A model generated the notes under the pieces. That model searched no databases and was not told the DNA's origin. It was given only the letters and a program-made list of their open reading frames with translations. Shown one piece after another: positions 7,268 to 14,722 of a stretch of 27,842 nucleotides of DNA. Source of the stretch: DAOUEG01 sp964589285 (GTDB lineage: Bacteria; Chloroflexota; Dehalococcoidia; Dehalococcoidales; RBG-16-60-22); the NCBI GenBank assembly GCA_964589285.1, contig CAZPSP010000014.1, positions 1 through 27,842 of the forward strand, written 5' to 3'. Position 1 is the first letter of the stretch, and each line of letters begins with the position of its first letter. Position numbers and translations under genes: made by a program.

Positions 7268-8726
7268 CCACGCTGAAACCGGCGATCCTGCCGGAATTAA
7301 CCGCATACCCGAACGCGGTGCCGGGCAGCGCGGCGCAGTAAGTGTCCGGCGTCCATCCGCCCGTATCCACTCCGGCGGCATAGAGGCCCAAAATCGGGTT
7401 ATCATCTCTGTCGAGCGCTTCCATGTGCTCGTTCACCCTGATGCCGCCTAGGGTGTTCAGATAGCAGGAAACGCACCGTACCGCGTAAAACGGCGGCTCC
7501 AGTATGGGATGAAGATACCTTCTATCCTTGCCGAAGACCGGATCGTACCCCCTCTCACATCCGGCGTTGTATTCCGCCACCGTCTCCTCGATGGTCTGAA
7601 CACTCACGCCTATCCAGCCGGCGATTTCCGCCCAGGTACCGCTGATCTTCAAGTATTTTTCATCGGCCTTTGATTCCAGGACCCTGTCCAGACCTTCCGG
7701 CAACGGGCTTCTCTGAGCGTCCCCGAAATGATATCCGCTGGCTATATTGGTAAGGCCGTGCTCGGTGATACGGCGGACCTGCGCGGCGTCGAACAGAGCG
7801 TAACAGATACTGTCCGGCTGGCGGATCAAGGCATTAATGACCTCGTAGTAGTTATAGATGCCCATCTCGTCGATGAACCGGCGGCCTTTCTTGTTGACCC
7901 AGATGTTGGCCGGCTCCCCGGTTATGAAGGTCAGGTTGATGGGCACGACATGAGGCTCTTCTCCCAGGCGTATCATGCCGCCGCCTCCGGCCACCGGCCC
8001 GGCCGCCATGAGCATGCCCAGCCCATCCGGCGCGGCCCCGGCCTCCAGGGCCATAAAAATACCTTCTCCTTTATTGGGGACACCGGCGTTCCCCATGATG
8101 GGGCGGTATTTCGGGCACAGTTCCTTCACACGTTCCAGGTCTCCCCCGAAGCCCCCTCCGGCAATGATGACATTTCCTGTCTGAAATATGACTTCTTCAC
8201 CGTCCCGCTCCGCGAGTACCCCGCGGATAAGACCGGCATCATCTTTCAATAGTTTTTTGGCCGTCGTCTTAAGTTCTATCCTCACCCTAAGCCGGCGGCA
8301 TTCTTCAGCCAGCACCTTCATGATGGCCGCACCGTCCCCGTCCGGGACATGCCAGGTCATCGGATTGTCCGCCGGTGAATGGGAGCGGCACATGAAGTGC
8401 AGCCCCTTGTCTTCCAGCCAGCGCACGGTCTCTCCGGACAGGTCCACGAAAGCCCGGATGATGCGGGGGTTGACCGCCAGGTGCGCCCACTCCATGTAGC
8501 GGCGGAACATCTCATCCTTCGGGGCCTGGATCACCTGGCGCCGCTGGGTGGGACTATCAGCCGCGAAGATACCGGATGCCATCGCTGAAGTCCCCCCGGT
8601 AGCACCGCGTTTTTCCAGGACGAGGATGTCGCGGCAGCCGCATTCCGCGGCCGTCACGGCGGCAGCCAGTCCGGCCCCACCGCCGCCAACGATGATAACA
8701 TCTGCTCTCTGTAATATGTCGGCCAT
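7251..8726 (-). CDS. FAD-dependent oxidoreductase of the fumarate reductase / 3-ketosteroid dehydrogenase type
   Basis: 491 residues in one FAD_binding_2 fold. The dinucleotide motif is VIIVGGGGAGLAAAVTAAE (10-28), with a later GATGGTSAMASGIF loop, the internal IIAGGGFGGD, and the C-terminal FAD closure GLYAAGVDTGG ... LPGTAFGYAVNSGRIAG. Such enzymes reduce or form C=C bonds next to a carbonyl or carboxylate (fumarate, urocanate, 3-ketosteroids, cyclic enones). There is no signal peptide or heme motif, so it is probably cytoplasmic. The ATG at 8726 has GAGGAG eight bases upstream. The substrate cannot be assigned; nearby FAD and OYE homologues suggest reductive handling of unsaturated or cyclic compounds. 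Confidence 0.88.
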   Translation of the reverse strand: MADILQRADVIIVGGGGAGLAAAVTAAECGCRDILVLEKRGATGGTSAMASGIFAADSPTQRRQVIQAPKDEMFRRYMEWAHLAVNPRIIRAFVDLSGETVRWLEDKGLHFMCRSHSPADNPMTWHVPDGDGAAIMKVLAEECRRLRVRIELKTTAKKLLKDDAGLIRGVLAERDGEEVIFQTGNVIIAGGGFGGDLERVKELCPKYRPIMGNAGVPNKGEGIFMALEAGAAPDGLGMLMAAGPVAGGGGMIRLGEEPHVVPINLTFITGEPANIWVNKKGRRFIDEMGIYNYYEVINALIRQPDSICYALFDAAQVRRITEHGLTNIASGYHFGDAQRSPLPEGLDRVLESKADEKYLKISGTWAEIAGWIGVSVQTIEETVAEYNAGCERGYDPVFGKDRRYLHPILEPPFYAVRCVSCYLNTLGGIRVNEHMEALDRDDNPILGLYAAGVDTGGWTPDTYCAALPGTAFGYAVNSGRIAGFSVAKRLR

Positions 8727-8808
8727 ATCAGTACTCCTCTTCGCCGGTTCTCTTTAATCCTAGTCTGTTTCGAGTACTTGAAGCAACCGCATATCCACGT
8801 ACGAAATA

Positions 8809-8817
8809 TGGTATAGT
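8809..8817 (+). promoter_or_regulatory. Extended -10 promoter for the iron-sulfur flavoprotein gene
   Basis: TGGTATAGT (8809-8817) is an extended -10 with no good -35. The expected start near 8824 leaves a short leader of about 15 bases containing the Shine-Dalgarno GGGAGGG (8828-8834) before the ATG at 8839. Confidence 0.5.
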
Positions 8818-8838
8818 AAATGGACTCGGGAGGGCTTT

Positions 8839-9372
8839 ATGAACATTATCGGTATCTGCGGTTCACCGCGCAAGGGCAACACGGAGTGGATGCTGCAAAA
8901 GCTGCTGGGCGCGGCCGCCGCGCGGAGAGCGGAGACGGAACTCGTACTGCTCCGCACCGCGCACGTAGAGATGTGCCGCGGCTGCCTGGCCTGCGAGCGG
9001 AGGGATGAAAACGGCGCCGGGACCTGCAATATAGAAGACGATATGAAGGACATCCTTCTCCGGATGCTGGCCGCGGACATCATCGTGCTGGGAACACCGG
9101 GGTATATGGGCCTGATGTCCGGAAGGCTCAAGAATTTCCTGGACCGCACCTGCCCGATATGGCCCGCCCTGAAAGGCAAGGGCATCGCCGGTGTAGCAGT
9201 GGCGGAAGAAGGTATTGGCGCGTCCCTCCGTAATATCAGGACCTACGGGGACCTGCTTAAAATGCGCTGGCTCGGCAGCGTGACCGCCCTGGCCAAGCTC
9301 CCGAAGGATTCCTCCCGCCAACCAGGTCTCGCCGGGAGGCTGCATCGGTTGGGCGGGAAACTGGCGGAATGA
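8839..9372 (+). CDS. Iron-sulfur flavoprotein / NADPH-dependent FMN reductase family
   Basis: 177 residues with a flavodoxin-like fold. The phosphate-binding loop is GSPRKGNT (8-15) and the second FMN loop is GTPGYMGLMSGRLKNFLDR (85-103). Between them, C46, C49, C52 and C63 (CRGCLAC then TC) form a compact cysteine cluster like that binding the [4Fe-4S] centre in archaeal and clostridial Isf proteins. Isf proteins shuttle electrons from ferredoxin, and some detoxify oxygen or peroxide. Start is supported by GGGAGGG at 8828-8834. The neighbour downstream is a cupin with its own promoter, so this is probably a single-gene unit. Electron partner unknown. Confidence 0.85.
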   Translation: MNIIGICGSPRKGNTEWMLQKLLGAAAARRAETELVLLRTAHVEMCRGCLACERRDENGAGTCNIEDDMKDILLRMLAADIIVLGTPGYMGLMSGRLKNFLDRTCPIWPALKGKGIAGVAVAEEGIGASLRNIRTYGDLLKMRWLGSVTALAKLPKDSSRQPGLAGRLHRLGGKLAE

Positions 9373-9402
9373 CCGCGCAACCGCTGCCCGGTCACCGTGT
9401 TT

Positions 9403-9431
9403 TTGACAGGAAGACCACCCCATACTATAAT
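9403..9431 (+). promoter_or_regulatory. Perfect-consensus sigma70 promoter of the first cupin gene
   Basis: TTGACA (9403-9408), exactly 17 bases, TATAAT (9426-9431). Both hexamers are consensus. Predicted start near 9438, with a leader of about 30 bases. It lies downstream of an in-frame ATG at 9397, which rules out that start. Confidence 0.85.
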
Positions 9432-9468
9432 CTTTGAATACTTTACGAGAGGAGCCTGGCATTATATT

Positions 9469-9906
9469 ATGAAGAAGTACTGGCAGCACCTGAAGCGGGG
9501 ACCTTTTTATTTCGAGCCGGAACCCGGCATGACCGGTACGTCGATCTGGGCGCACCACAACGAGTACGGTTCCGGGACCACCCTGGGCTATCACTGCATT
9601 TCCAAGCCCGGTTATGAAGTCCCGATATCCCACGCCCACGACAACCACGAACTGCTGTGCTTCATTGGCGGAGACCCCACCAATATCAACGACTTCGGAG
9701 CGGAGATCAGCATCTTTCTCGGCGAAGAACAGGTCGAGCACATCATTACCTCATCGACCATCGTCTCCATACCACCCAACCTGAAACACTGCCCGCTCAT
9801 CGTCAGAAAGTGCACCAAGCCTATCGTCTTCCTGGAGATCTCCACCACCGCGGAGTACAAAGCCACGGACCAGCACGAGGAGGACGTTCAGTACGACCTC
9901 TCCTGA
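9469..9906 (+). CDS. Single-domain cupin protein (paralogue 1 of a local family)
   Basis: 145 residues, one cupin barrel. Metal-type motif 1 is SHAHDNHELLCFIGG with H55, H57 and E61; motif 2 is IPPNLKHCPL with H107. Directly after motif 1 comes the family signature GGDPTNINDFGAEISIFLG, which recurs in the genes at 20307 and 23503. The ligands are complete, so a bound metal is likely; the reaction is unknown. Start at 9469 is chosen because the consensus promoter lies at 9403-9431; AGAGGAG is 14 bases upstream, a longer gap than usual. A dispersed hairpin repeat at 9920-9952 follows, between this gene and the convergent flavoprotein. Confidence 0.82.
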   Translation: MKKYWQHLKRGPFYFEPEPGMTGTSIWAHHNEYGSGTTLGYHCISKPGYEVPISHAHDNHELLCFIGGDPTNINDFGAEISIFLGEEQVEHIITSSTIVSIPPNLKHCPLIVRKCTKPIVFLEISTTAEYKATDQHEEDVQYDLS

Positions 9907-9919
9907 GATAAGATAGCGT

Positions 9920-9952
9920 CCGCTCACCCTGAGCTTGTCGAAGGGCGAGCGG
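9920..9952. repeat. Dispersed hairpin repeat, GAGCTTGTCGA loop
   Basis: Arms CCGCTCACCCT (9920-9930) and AGGGCGAGCGG (9942-9952) pair with one mismatch around an 11-base loop GAGCTTGTCGA. It lies between two convergent genes. The CCCTGAGCTTGTCGAAGGG core is a repeat I recall as widespread in Chloroflexota and other bacteria. It may act as a two-way terminator. Confidence 0.7.
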
Positions 9953-9980
9953 CAGGTCCCCTTCCGGACTCAGAGTGTTG

Positions 9981-11669
9981 CTACGGCTGCAGCGGGTATG
10001 ATTTCAACGGTACGTCCGCGGTGCTCAATCGCGGCGCATCACCATACTTCTGCAGCGTGATCCACTTGAACCAGTGTTCGTCGTCACGCTGCGGGAAGTC
10101 CTCCCGGAAATGCCCGGCCCGGCTTTCCTCGCGCATGAGGGCTGCTTTGAACGTACATTCCGCGGCCAGCGCCATGCTCTCCGCCTGGTGATATCGGGCA
10201 AGGTCGTGAAAATTGTCCACTCCCACCCGCTTCAGCATTTCCCTCGCCTCGGATACGATTCCAAGGGCTTCTTTCATGCGTCCCGCCTCGCGCTGGCGGG
10301 TATACTTCATCGGGACAACAGCATCGTGAACGCGGTAGGTGGCCGAAGAAGGGTCCATGTCACCTTTCCGCTTCATGGGCGCCAGGACGCGTTCAAGTAT
10401 CTTTTCCGCTTCGGAAACGTCGATGTTCTGCAACTTAGCGGTACGCGCCGCACTGCCCGCGTGTTGTCCGGCCACGAAGCCGGTAAACGCCGCCGAAGCC
10501 ACCCCGAGACCGCCCTGCCCGCCTCCGCCGCCTGACCAGGAGTTGCTGGAAGCGGCCCCGGCGGCCCAAAGGCCCTCCACATTGGTGCGTCCCTGGATGT
10601 CCGTGCGCATCCCGCCGCCTGAATAGAGGAGCTTGGGCATCATCTCGATGCGTGTCTGTGTCGGCTCGATGCCCGCCTTCTCCCGCAGCAGCTTCATATT
10701 GTCGTTGGCCATGAGGTGGGAGAGGTCGTCCACCTGGTCCTCGGCCAGGGAGGCTATTTCCGCCTCGCTGAGGCCTTGAAGGTTGAGGTAGATGGGGCCG
10801 AGACCGGCGGAGCATTCCCGCTGCATGGCGTCGATGACCCGCGCGTCGAAGGTATACACCGGCTGGACATGCTCGATGAGTTCCGGGTAATACTTCTTCA
10901 TCAATTGCTCGCCTGCAGCATTCTCCAGGTAAAGGTAAAAATGAATGCCGAACAGTTCCTTGCCAAGCACTTTAGTGCCCCATACGTAACTACTGCTGAA
11001 CTCGGCATTGACGAGCTGCGCTCCGGCGCGGTAACCGGCGGCGGCGCCGTCACCCAGGCAGGAAGCATAGGTCTTCTCATGCATGTACCCACAATTGCCG
11101 AGACAGTTGACGACCGATTTGGCGTTAAAGAGGTAGACTTTTCCGTCCACCAGCCCCAGGCCCACCGCACCGGCCACCCGGCCGTCCCGCATCAACAAGT
11201 CGACGATGTTGATCTTGTCCATCATGCGAACGCCGCGCTGCTTAGCAGTCTTCTTGAGAGCTGCGAGCGATTTTGGAGCATCGAACAGGGTCACGTGAAC
11301 ATGCGGTCCCCAGTTGAGGACTTCGATCTCTCCATTCTTCTTATGAAACGTCACGCCCATGGCAGCGAGGTCGGAGGTCAAAGAGTGCATGCCTCTCCCG
11401 AAGGCGTAAGTCCAGTCCTGGTTGCAGAAGAAGTAACTCTGCCGGATGACGTTTGCCGCCCAGGTATCCGCGTAGTCAGGGTAGACGTACGCCAGGATGC
11501 CGCCCCCGATAGGCACCTGGCCGCACCAGCCCACGCCTCCCTTATCCAGGACCAGGACGTCGGCGCCGTGCTCCGCCGCTTTCAGGGCCGCGCACATGCC
11601 CGCGCCGCCGGCGCCCAGGACGAGGACGTCCGATGTAACCACCGTTCCGAGGTCTTCAAGCCTTTTCAT
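9981..11669 (-). CDS. Flavoprotein subunit of the fumarate/adenylylsulfate reductase superfamily
   Basis: 562 residues. The FAD motif is VLVLGAGGAGMCAALKAAEHG (15-35). The capping domain is central, and the FAD closure is TNVEGLWAAGAASSNSWSGG. The C-terminal helical domain has YHQAESMALAAECTFKAAL and ESRAGHFREDFP, a pattern shared by SdhA/FrdA and AprA. The usual histidine for covalent FAD is not evident in the WCGQVPIGGG loop, so FAD is probably non-covalent, as in AprA. The upstream gene encodes its 2[4Fe-4S] partner, 34 bases away. GAAGGAAAG precedes the ATG. No membrane anchor gene is nearby, so a soluble electron-transferring complex is likely. Substrate unknown. Confidence 0.87.
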   Translation of the reverse strand: MKRLEDLGTVVTSDVLVLGAGGAGMCAALKAAEHGADVLVLDKGGVGWCGQVPIGGGILAYVYPDYADTWAANVIRQSYFFCNQDWTYAFGRGMHSLTSDLAAMGVTFHKKNGEIEVLNWGPHVHVTLFDAPKSLAALKKTAKQRGVRMMDKINIVDLLMRDGRVAGAVGLGLVDGKVYLFNAKSVVNCLGNCGYMHEKTYASCLGDGAAAGYRAGAQLVNAEFSSSYVWGTKVLGKELFGIHFYLYLENAAGEQLMKKYYPELIEHVQPVYTFDARVIDAMQRECSAGLGPIYLNLQGLSEAEIASLAEDQVDDLSHLMANDNMKLLREKAGIEPTQTRIEMMPKLLYSGGGMRTDIQGRTNVEGLWAAGAASSNSWSGGGGGQGGLGVASAAFTGFVAGQHAGSAARTAKLQNIDVSEAEKILERVLAPMKRKGDMDPSSATYRVHDAVVPMKYTRQREAGRMKEALGIVSEAREMLKRVGVDNFHDLARYHQAESMALAAECTFKAALMREESRAGHFREDFPQRDDEHWFKWITLQKYGDAPRLSTADVPLKSYPLQP

Positions 11670-11703
11670 CTTCTTTCCTTCTCATACCAGCTTTCGGGAT
11701 AGT

Positions 11704-11925
11704 TCAATACGGGGAAACCATCTCGCCGCGCCCGCGCTCCGGTGAAACATCGAACACGCCGGCCGGGCAGAACGATTCGCAGCCCCAGCAGGCTATACAG
11801 TCCTCGGGATACTTCACGACCGCCTTTCCATCCGCTTCATCGATGCGTAAAACGTCCATCGGGCAGCAGGCCACGCATATCCCGCAGCCTGTACATTTAT
11901 CACGGTAAAAATTCCTGATCGTCAT
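11704..11925 (-). CDS. 2[4Fe-4S] ferredoxin-type electron transfer subunit
   Basis: 73 residues with two CxxCxxCxxxCP motifs: CTGCGICVACCP (about 11-22) and CIACWGCESFCP (about 43-54). The first carries an extra cysteine. Two cubane clusters are expected. It is the first gene of a two-gene unit with the flavoprotein downstream, an arrangement like AprB/AprA, though AprB is about twice this length. It probably feeds electrons between a cellular ferredoxin or other carrier and the FAD subunit. GGGGAGG lies shortly upstream of the ATG at 11925. Confidence 0.92.
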   Translation of the reverse strand: MTIRNFYRDKCTGCGICVACCPMDVLRIDEADGKAVVKYPEDCIACWGCESFCPAGVFDVSPERGRGEMVSPY

Positions 11926-11991
11926 ACTGCCTCCCCTGAAGGTACTTGAGTGGAGTTTTGCGTTATTGTAACAGGAATATGGCTGTTAAAC

Positions 11992-12026
11992 AAATAAAAA
12001 AGGGCGGTTCTTGCGAACCGCCCTTT
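11992..12026 (-). terminator. Intrinsic terminator ending the sigma-factor / secreted-protein block
   Basis: A perfect 12-bp stem (11999-12010 with 12015-12026, core AGGGCGGTTC / GAACCGCCCT) and a four-base loop. On the minus strand it is followed by TTTTTTATTTG. It begins about 20 bases after the stop codon of the 51-residue peptide gene, which supports that small gene as real. Confidence 0.9.
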
Positions 12027-12046
12027 GGAAGCTCAAGGTTCTATTG

Positions 12047-12202
12047 CTAAGGTTGGAAGGGAGGGGGGTCCTGAATCTGGACCTGGTTTACCGGGCCCTG
12101 TCCGAGTTCACCTCGAACCTGGTCGCCGCCGGCAAATGCAGGGGCGGCAATGGTCATCATCAATACGAGAACTACGAGAATGATTCCAGCGAGTTTTTTC
12201 AT
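12047..12202 (-). CDS. 51-residue secreted peptide
   Basis: A very short gene read on the minus strand. The product starts MKKLAGIILVVLVLMMTIAA with a cleavage-like PAFA-GG site near residue 24, a textbook Sec signal peptide. The mature part is only about 27 residues (GGDQVRGELGQGPVNQVQIQ, then DPPPFQP), rich in Gln, Gly and Pro and without cysteine. AAGAGG lies six bases before the ATG, and a strong terminator follows the stop. It is 42 bases downstream of the cysteine-rich secreted protein, so the two are probably cotranscribed. I do not recognise a family. Function unknown; its place as last gene of an ECF sigma operon suggests an exported stress effector or structural peptide. Confidence 0.75.
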   Translation of the reverse strand: MKKLAGIILVVLVLMMTIAAPAFAGGDQVRGELGQGPVNQVQIQDPPPFQP

Positions 12203-12244
12203 AAGACCTCTTGACGTTATTTTGGTACCTGTGGATTGAGAGAC

Positions 12245-12661
12245 TTAACCGTCTACTTCCACGCCAAACATGTGCCGCCACATACGAGCATACTGATACG
12301 TGCTGCCTGTACCCTCCTCTTTCAAGGAGTTGCTGTACCGGAACTGGTTGGCGGTACCGTTACAGGTCTGTGTCTGGGCCCGGGTCTGTGTTCCGGTCCC
12401 GTTGCAGCTCTGGGCCTGGGTCCGGGTCTGTAACTGGCCTCCGTCGCAATCGTTCGGGCAGACACCTTCATTAGGGCAATCGGGGTTCGGACATACACCG
12501 TCGTTGGGGCAAACGCCATCGTTGCAATCGGGATTACCTTCTCCGTCATACCCACCAGAACCGCCCTGAGGACCGGCCGCCATGACCGCACCGGTAATAG
12601 AGAGTACCAGGATCACAGTAAGAGTGAGTGCAACAAGGATTCTCCGGGTTGTTTTCTTCAT
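12245..12661 (-). CDS. Cysteine-rich secreted repeat protein
   Basis: 138 residues from the ATG at 12661, which has AGGAGG eight bases upstream; an in-frame GTG three codons earlier overlaps the Shine-Dalgarno and is rejected. A basic start and hydrophobic core (ILVALTLTVILVLSITG) end in VMAAG, a Sec signal peptide of about 28 residues. The mature chain has an Asp/Asn/Gly/Cys block with repeats of CPN[DE]GVCPN (seven cysteines), then two copies of QTRxQxQxCNGT, then an unrelated tail with MWRHMFGVEVDG. The Asp- and Cys-rich part could bind metal or form disulfides. I know no named family. It has its own copy of the promoter motif seen before the ECF sigma gene. Confidence 0.8.
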   Translation of the reverse strand: MKKTTRRILVALTLTVILVLSITGAVMAAGPQGGSGGYDGEGNPDCNDGVCPNDGVCPNPDCPNEGVCPNDCDGGQLQTRTQAQSCNGTGTQTRAQTQTCNGTANQFRYSNSLKEEGTGSTYQYARMWRHMFGVEVDG

Positions 12662-12698
12662 TGTTTTCACCTCCTTCCGTCGGTTACTTCACAATGGA

Positions 12699-12725
12699 TA
12701 ACGGGGTGCCCGGAGTTTTGTTACA
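12699..12725 (-). promoter_or_regulatory. ECF-type promoter before the cysteine-rich secreted protein
   Basis: Minus-strand TGTAACAA (12725-12718), 12 bases, CCCGTTA (12705-12699). Counted from TGTAAC to CGTTA the spacer is 16 bases, the usual ECF geometry. The same two blocks at the same spacing occur before the sigma gene. Expected start near 12692, with the Shine-Dalgarno and ATG about 30 bases later. Confidence 0.75.
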
Positions 12726-12740
12726 GGGCGCGGAATAGGT

Positions 12741-14138
12741 TCAGCTGCGACCGATTTGATCGGTCTCATCCGGGTCGCTCGGTTTTTCTTCCGGGCCGCT
12801 CTGACCGTGAGCCGGATTGCTTTTTCCCTGGCCGGGATTTCCCGTTACATCGCCGGTTTGTTCACCGCTGGTGTTTTGGCCGGCGGTCGATCCGGTTGGC
12901 TGAGTGAGATCGGGATTCCCGGCGGGACCGGACTGGTTATCTGCCGGTTGCTGAAGTCCGGATTGCCCGCTTCCCTGTCCGCTGTTTCCTTGATAACCGT
13001 TGTCTTGGCCCTGATTATCGCCGTCGCCACCAGCCGCTTGCCCTTGTCCGTTTCCCATTCCCGGAGAATCGGGCTTACCGTGCTGGTTCTGCTGAATGTT
13101 CTGAAAAGCGTTTTCTATCTGCTGCGTCAATTGCTCCGGCACATTTTCTTTAATCCCGTTGAAACGCCCCTGCATCGCCCGGCAAGAAGCATCCAGCAGT
13201 TCGTCCAGGGTGGCATTCTCGCCGGCGGCCGCTGTGATTTCGTCACATAAACCCGAATACAGCAGGAACTGGTGGAGGGCTTGTTCGCCATGGTTCCCCC
13301 GGCCTCCGGTAAAAGAGCCGGCAGCGCGCTGCATACGGTGTTCCATCACCTTTACCGTCAGGTTCGCCGCAGCGGCGGCATTTTCTACAGCTATGGTCTG
13401 TATCGCTCTTACCTGGCTGGCGATTGCGTAGTCCGTTACCAGACTGACATCGGAACCAGCTTCGAGGTCGAACTCATCTTCGATACCGTCCAGCAGTCCC
13501 AGGTGTTCCAGGATTTTGCCGGCCACCGTATCGAGCGCATGTATCGTCGTTGTGTCTTCTGCCTGTCTGATAGCTTTCTCCAGGTTGCCTTCATATCCGG
13601 ATATCGCAACACTCACGTTTGAAGGGTCCACGGCCAGGAGGCGCTTCAATTCCTGCAAACGTCGCCCGGCAAATTCAACTTGAAGTTCGGCGCTCGCGGC
13701 CGGGTCCGTCTCCAGCCAGTCCCGGACATCCTCCCAGCCGGTCTTGACCGGATACAATGTTTCGCCGGGCAGGCTGTCACTGGCGGCGAAAACGGTACCC
13801 GACCCGGCCCCGCTCAGCACAATGACAAAGGCCAGGGCAATGGCCGTGATCCGGAACCAGCCGGCGCGTACGAGACCGGGCCAGGAAAATCCGGCCCGCT
13901 TGTCCGCCGCAGCATTCTGTTCCTTGCGGATCTCTTCCATCAGGATGGCTTTCGCCCTTACTTTGAATCCTGAGGACGGCGAGACAGGCGGTAGTTTTTC
14001 CACGTTTAAGCCGAGCCGCAGCAGCGGTTCGAGCTCGCCGCGGACGTCTTCATGCCGCGCCAGGCACTCTTCCGCCGTGGCTTTCCCGGCCTTGATGTCC
14101 TCCAGGCAGGAGGCTAATATGTCCGCAATGCTTGTCAC
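12741..14138 (-). CDS. DUF5667-type single-pass membrane protein, candidate anti-sigma factor
   Basis: 465 residues. About 1-90 is cytoplasmic, with ATAEECLARHEDVRGELEPL (a pattern typical of sigma-linked Chloroflexota proteins). A single transmembrane helix spans about 96-118 (FRITAIALAFVIVLSGAGSG). The outside region has the DUF5667 hallmark DSLPGETLYPVKTGWEDVRD (121-140) and a helical segment to about 340, then a Gly/Gln/Asn/Pro-rich disordered tail of more than 100 residues. No zinc-binding HxxxCxxC of classic anti-sigma factors is present. The start overlaps the sigma-factor stop (14135-14138), so the two are coupled. Cytoplasmic head plus outer sensor fits an anti-sigma factor; this role is inferred. 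Confidence 0.8.
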   Translation of the reverse strand: MTSIADILASCLEDIKAGKATAEECLARHEDVRGELEPLLRLGLNVEKLPPVSPSSGFKVRAKAILMEEIRKEQNAAADKRAGFSWPGLVRAGWFRITAIALAFVIVLSGAGSGTVFAASDSLPGETLYPVKTGWEDVRDWLETDPAASAELQVEFAGRRLQELKRLLAVDPSNVSVAISGYEGNLEKAIRQAEDTTTIHALDTVAGKILEHLGLLDGIEDEFDLEAGSDVSLVTDYAIASQVRAIQTIAVENAAAAANLTVKVMEHRMQRAAGSFTGGRGNHGEQALHQFLLYSGLCDEITAAAGENATLDELLDASCRAMQGRFNGIKENVPEQLTQQIENAFQNIQQNQHGKPDSPGMGNGQGQAAGGDGDNQGQDNGYQGNSGQGSGQSGLQQPADNQSGPAGNPDLTQPTGSTAGQNTSGEQTGDVTGNPGQGKSNPAHGQSGPEEKPSDPDETDQIGRS

Positions 14139-14698
14139 GCCTGTTCCGTTCCTTCTTCGAGGAGTTCATGCAGTTTTTTCAGGGCTCGGTGCTGGATAAC
14201 CCGTATCGCACCCTCTTTCTTGCTCATCGTTCTCGCTATTTCGTGATATTCGTATCCTTCTATAAATCTCATTATGATGACCTGCCGCTGGTCGTCAGGC
14301 AGACGACCAATGATCCGGCTCATCCGTTCCTGTTCGGAGGAGGCTTCGGCCAGTTCCTCCGGTCCCGGGTCCCGGTTTTCCAGGTCATATCTCTCATCGA
14401 TAGATTCATTCCTTTTCCGGGCACGGTAGTGGTCGATGAGGAGGTTCCGGCTGATGGTCATCAGCCACGCCCCGAACGCGGACTTCTTTCTGTACTTTCC
14501 GAGGGCCTTCCAGGCTTTCAGAAAGACCTGCTGTGTCAGGTCTTCAGCGTCATGAACATTGCCGACCCGGTAATAAATGTGCCGGTATATCAGGTCCACG
14601 AAGTGGTCGTACAATGCCCCAAAGGCTTCTGCGTCGCCTCCCGATGCCTTTTTAACCAGCCCGTCTATTTCATGCTCGGAAGGGCCCTCGCCTTCCAT
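14135..14698 (-). CDS. ECF-type RNA polymerase sigma factor
   Basis: 187 residues from the ATG at 14698. Region 2 is ALYDHFVDLIYRHIYYRVGN then DAEDLTQQVFLKAWKAL and AWLMTISRNLLIDHYRARKR. Region 4 is IIGRLPDDQRQVIIMRFIEG then YHEIARTMSKKEGAIRVIQH RALKKL. No sigma3 domain lies between them, so it is an ECF sigma. A GTG at 14716 would add six residues, but it coincides with the expected transcription start of the promoter at 14723-14749, so it would be leaderless; the ATG with GGAAG upstream is preferred. The gene overlaps the putative anti-sigma gene by four bases. The upstream motif suggests it transcribes itself. Confidence 0.93.
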   Translation of the reverse strand: MEGEGPSEHEIDGLVKKASGGDAEAFGALYDHFVDLIYRHIYYRVGNVHDAEDLTQQVFLKAWKALGKYRKKSAFGAWLMTISRNLLIDHYRARKRNESIDERYDLENRDPGPEELAEASSEQERMSRIIGRLPDDQRQVIIMRFIEGYEYHEIARTMSKKEGAIRVIQHRALKKLHELLEEGTEQA

Positions 14699-14722
14699 CT
14701 GTAAATGTTCTTCCACGTTGAT

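Noticed and set aside
10716..11702. A 328-codon open frame on the plus strand
   Set aside because: It is the antisense shadow of the FAD subunit gene, whose motifs are unambiguous.
11964..11989. Possible third ECF-like motif (TGTAACAG ... CTGTTAA)
   Set aside because: The second block and spacing do not match the two good copies, and it points toward no gene.
12236..12569. Short plus-strand frames over the cysteine-rich gene
   Set aside because: They are shadows; the minus-strand frame has a signal peptide, a Shine-Dalgarno and a promoter.
12400..12600. Tandem repeats that could suggest a CRISPR array
   Set aside because: The repeats are short and lie inside a coding frame as peptide repeats; there are no uniform spacers and no cas genes.
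14699..14716. GTG start giving a six-residue longer sigma factor
   Set aside because: The GTG sits at the predicted transcription start of the ECF promoter, so it would lack a leader; the ATG at 14698 is preferred.
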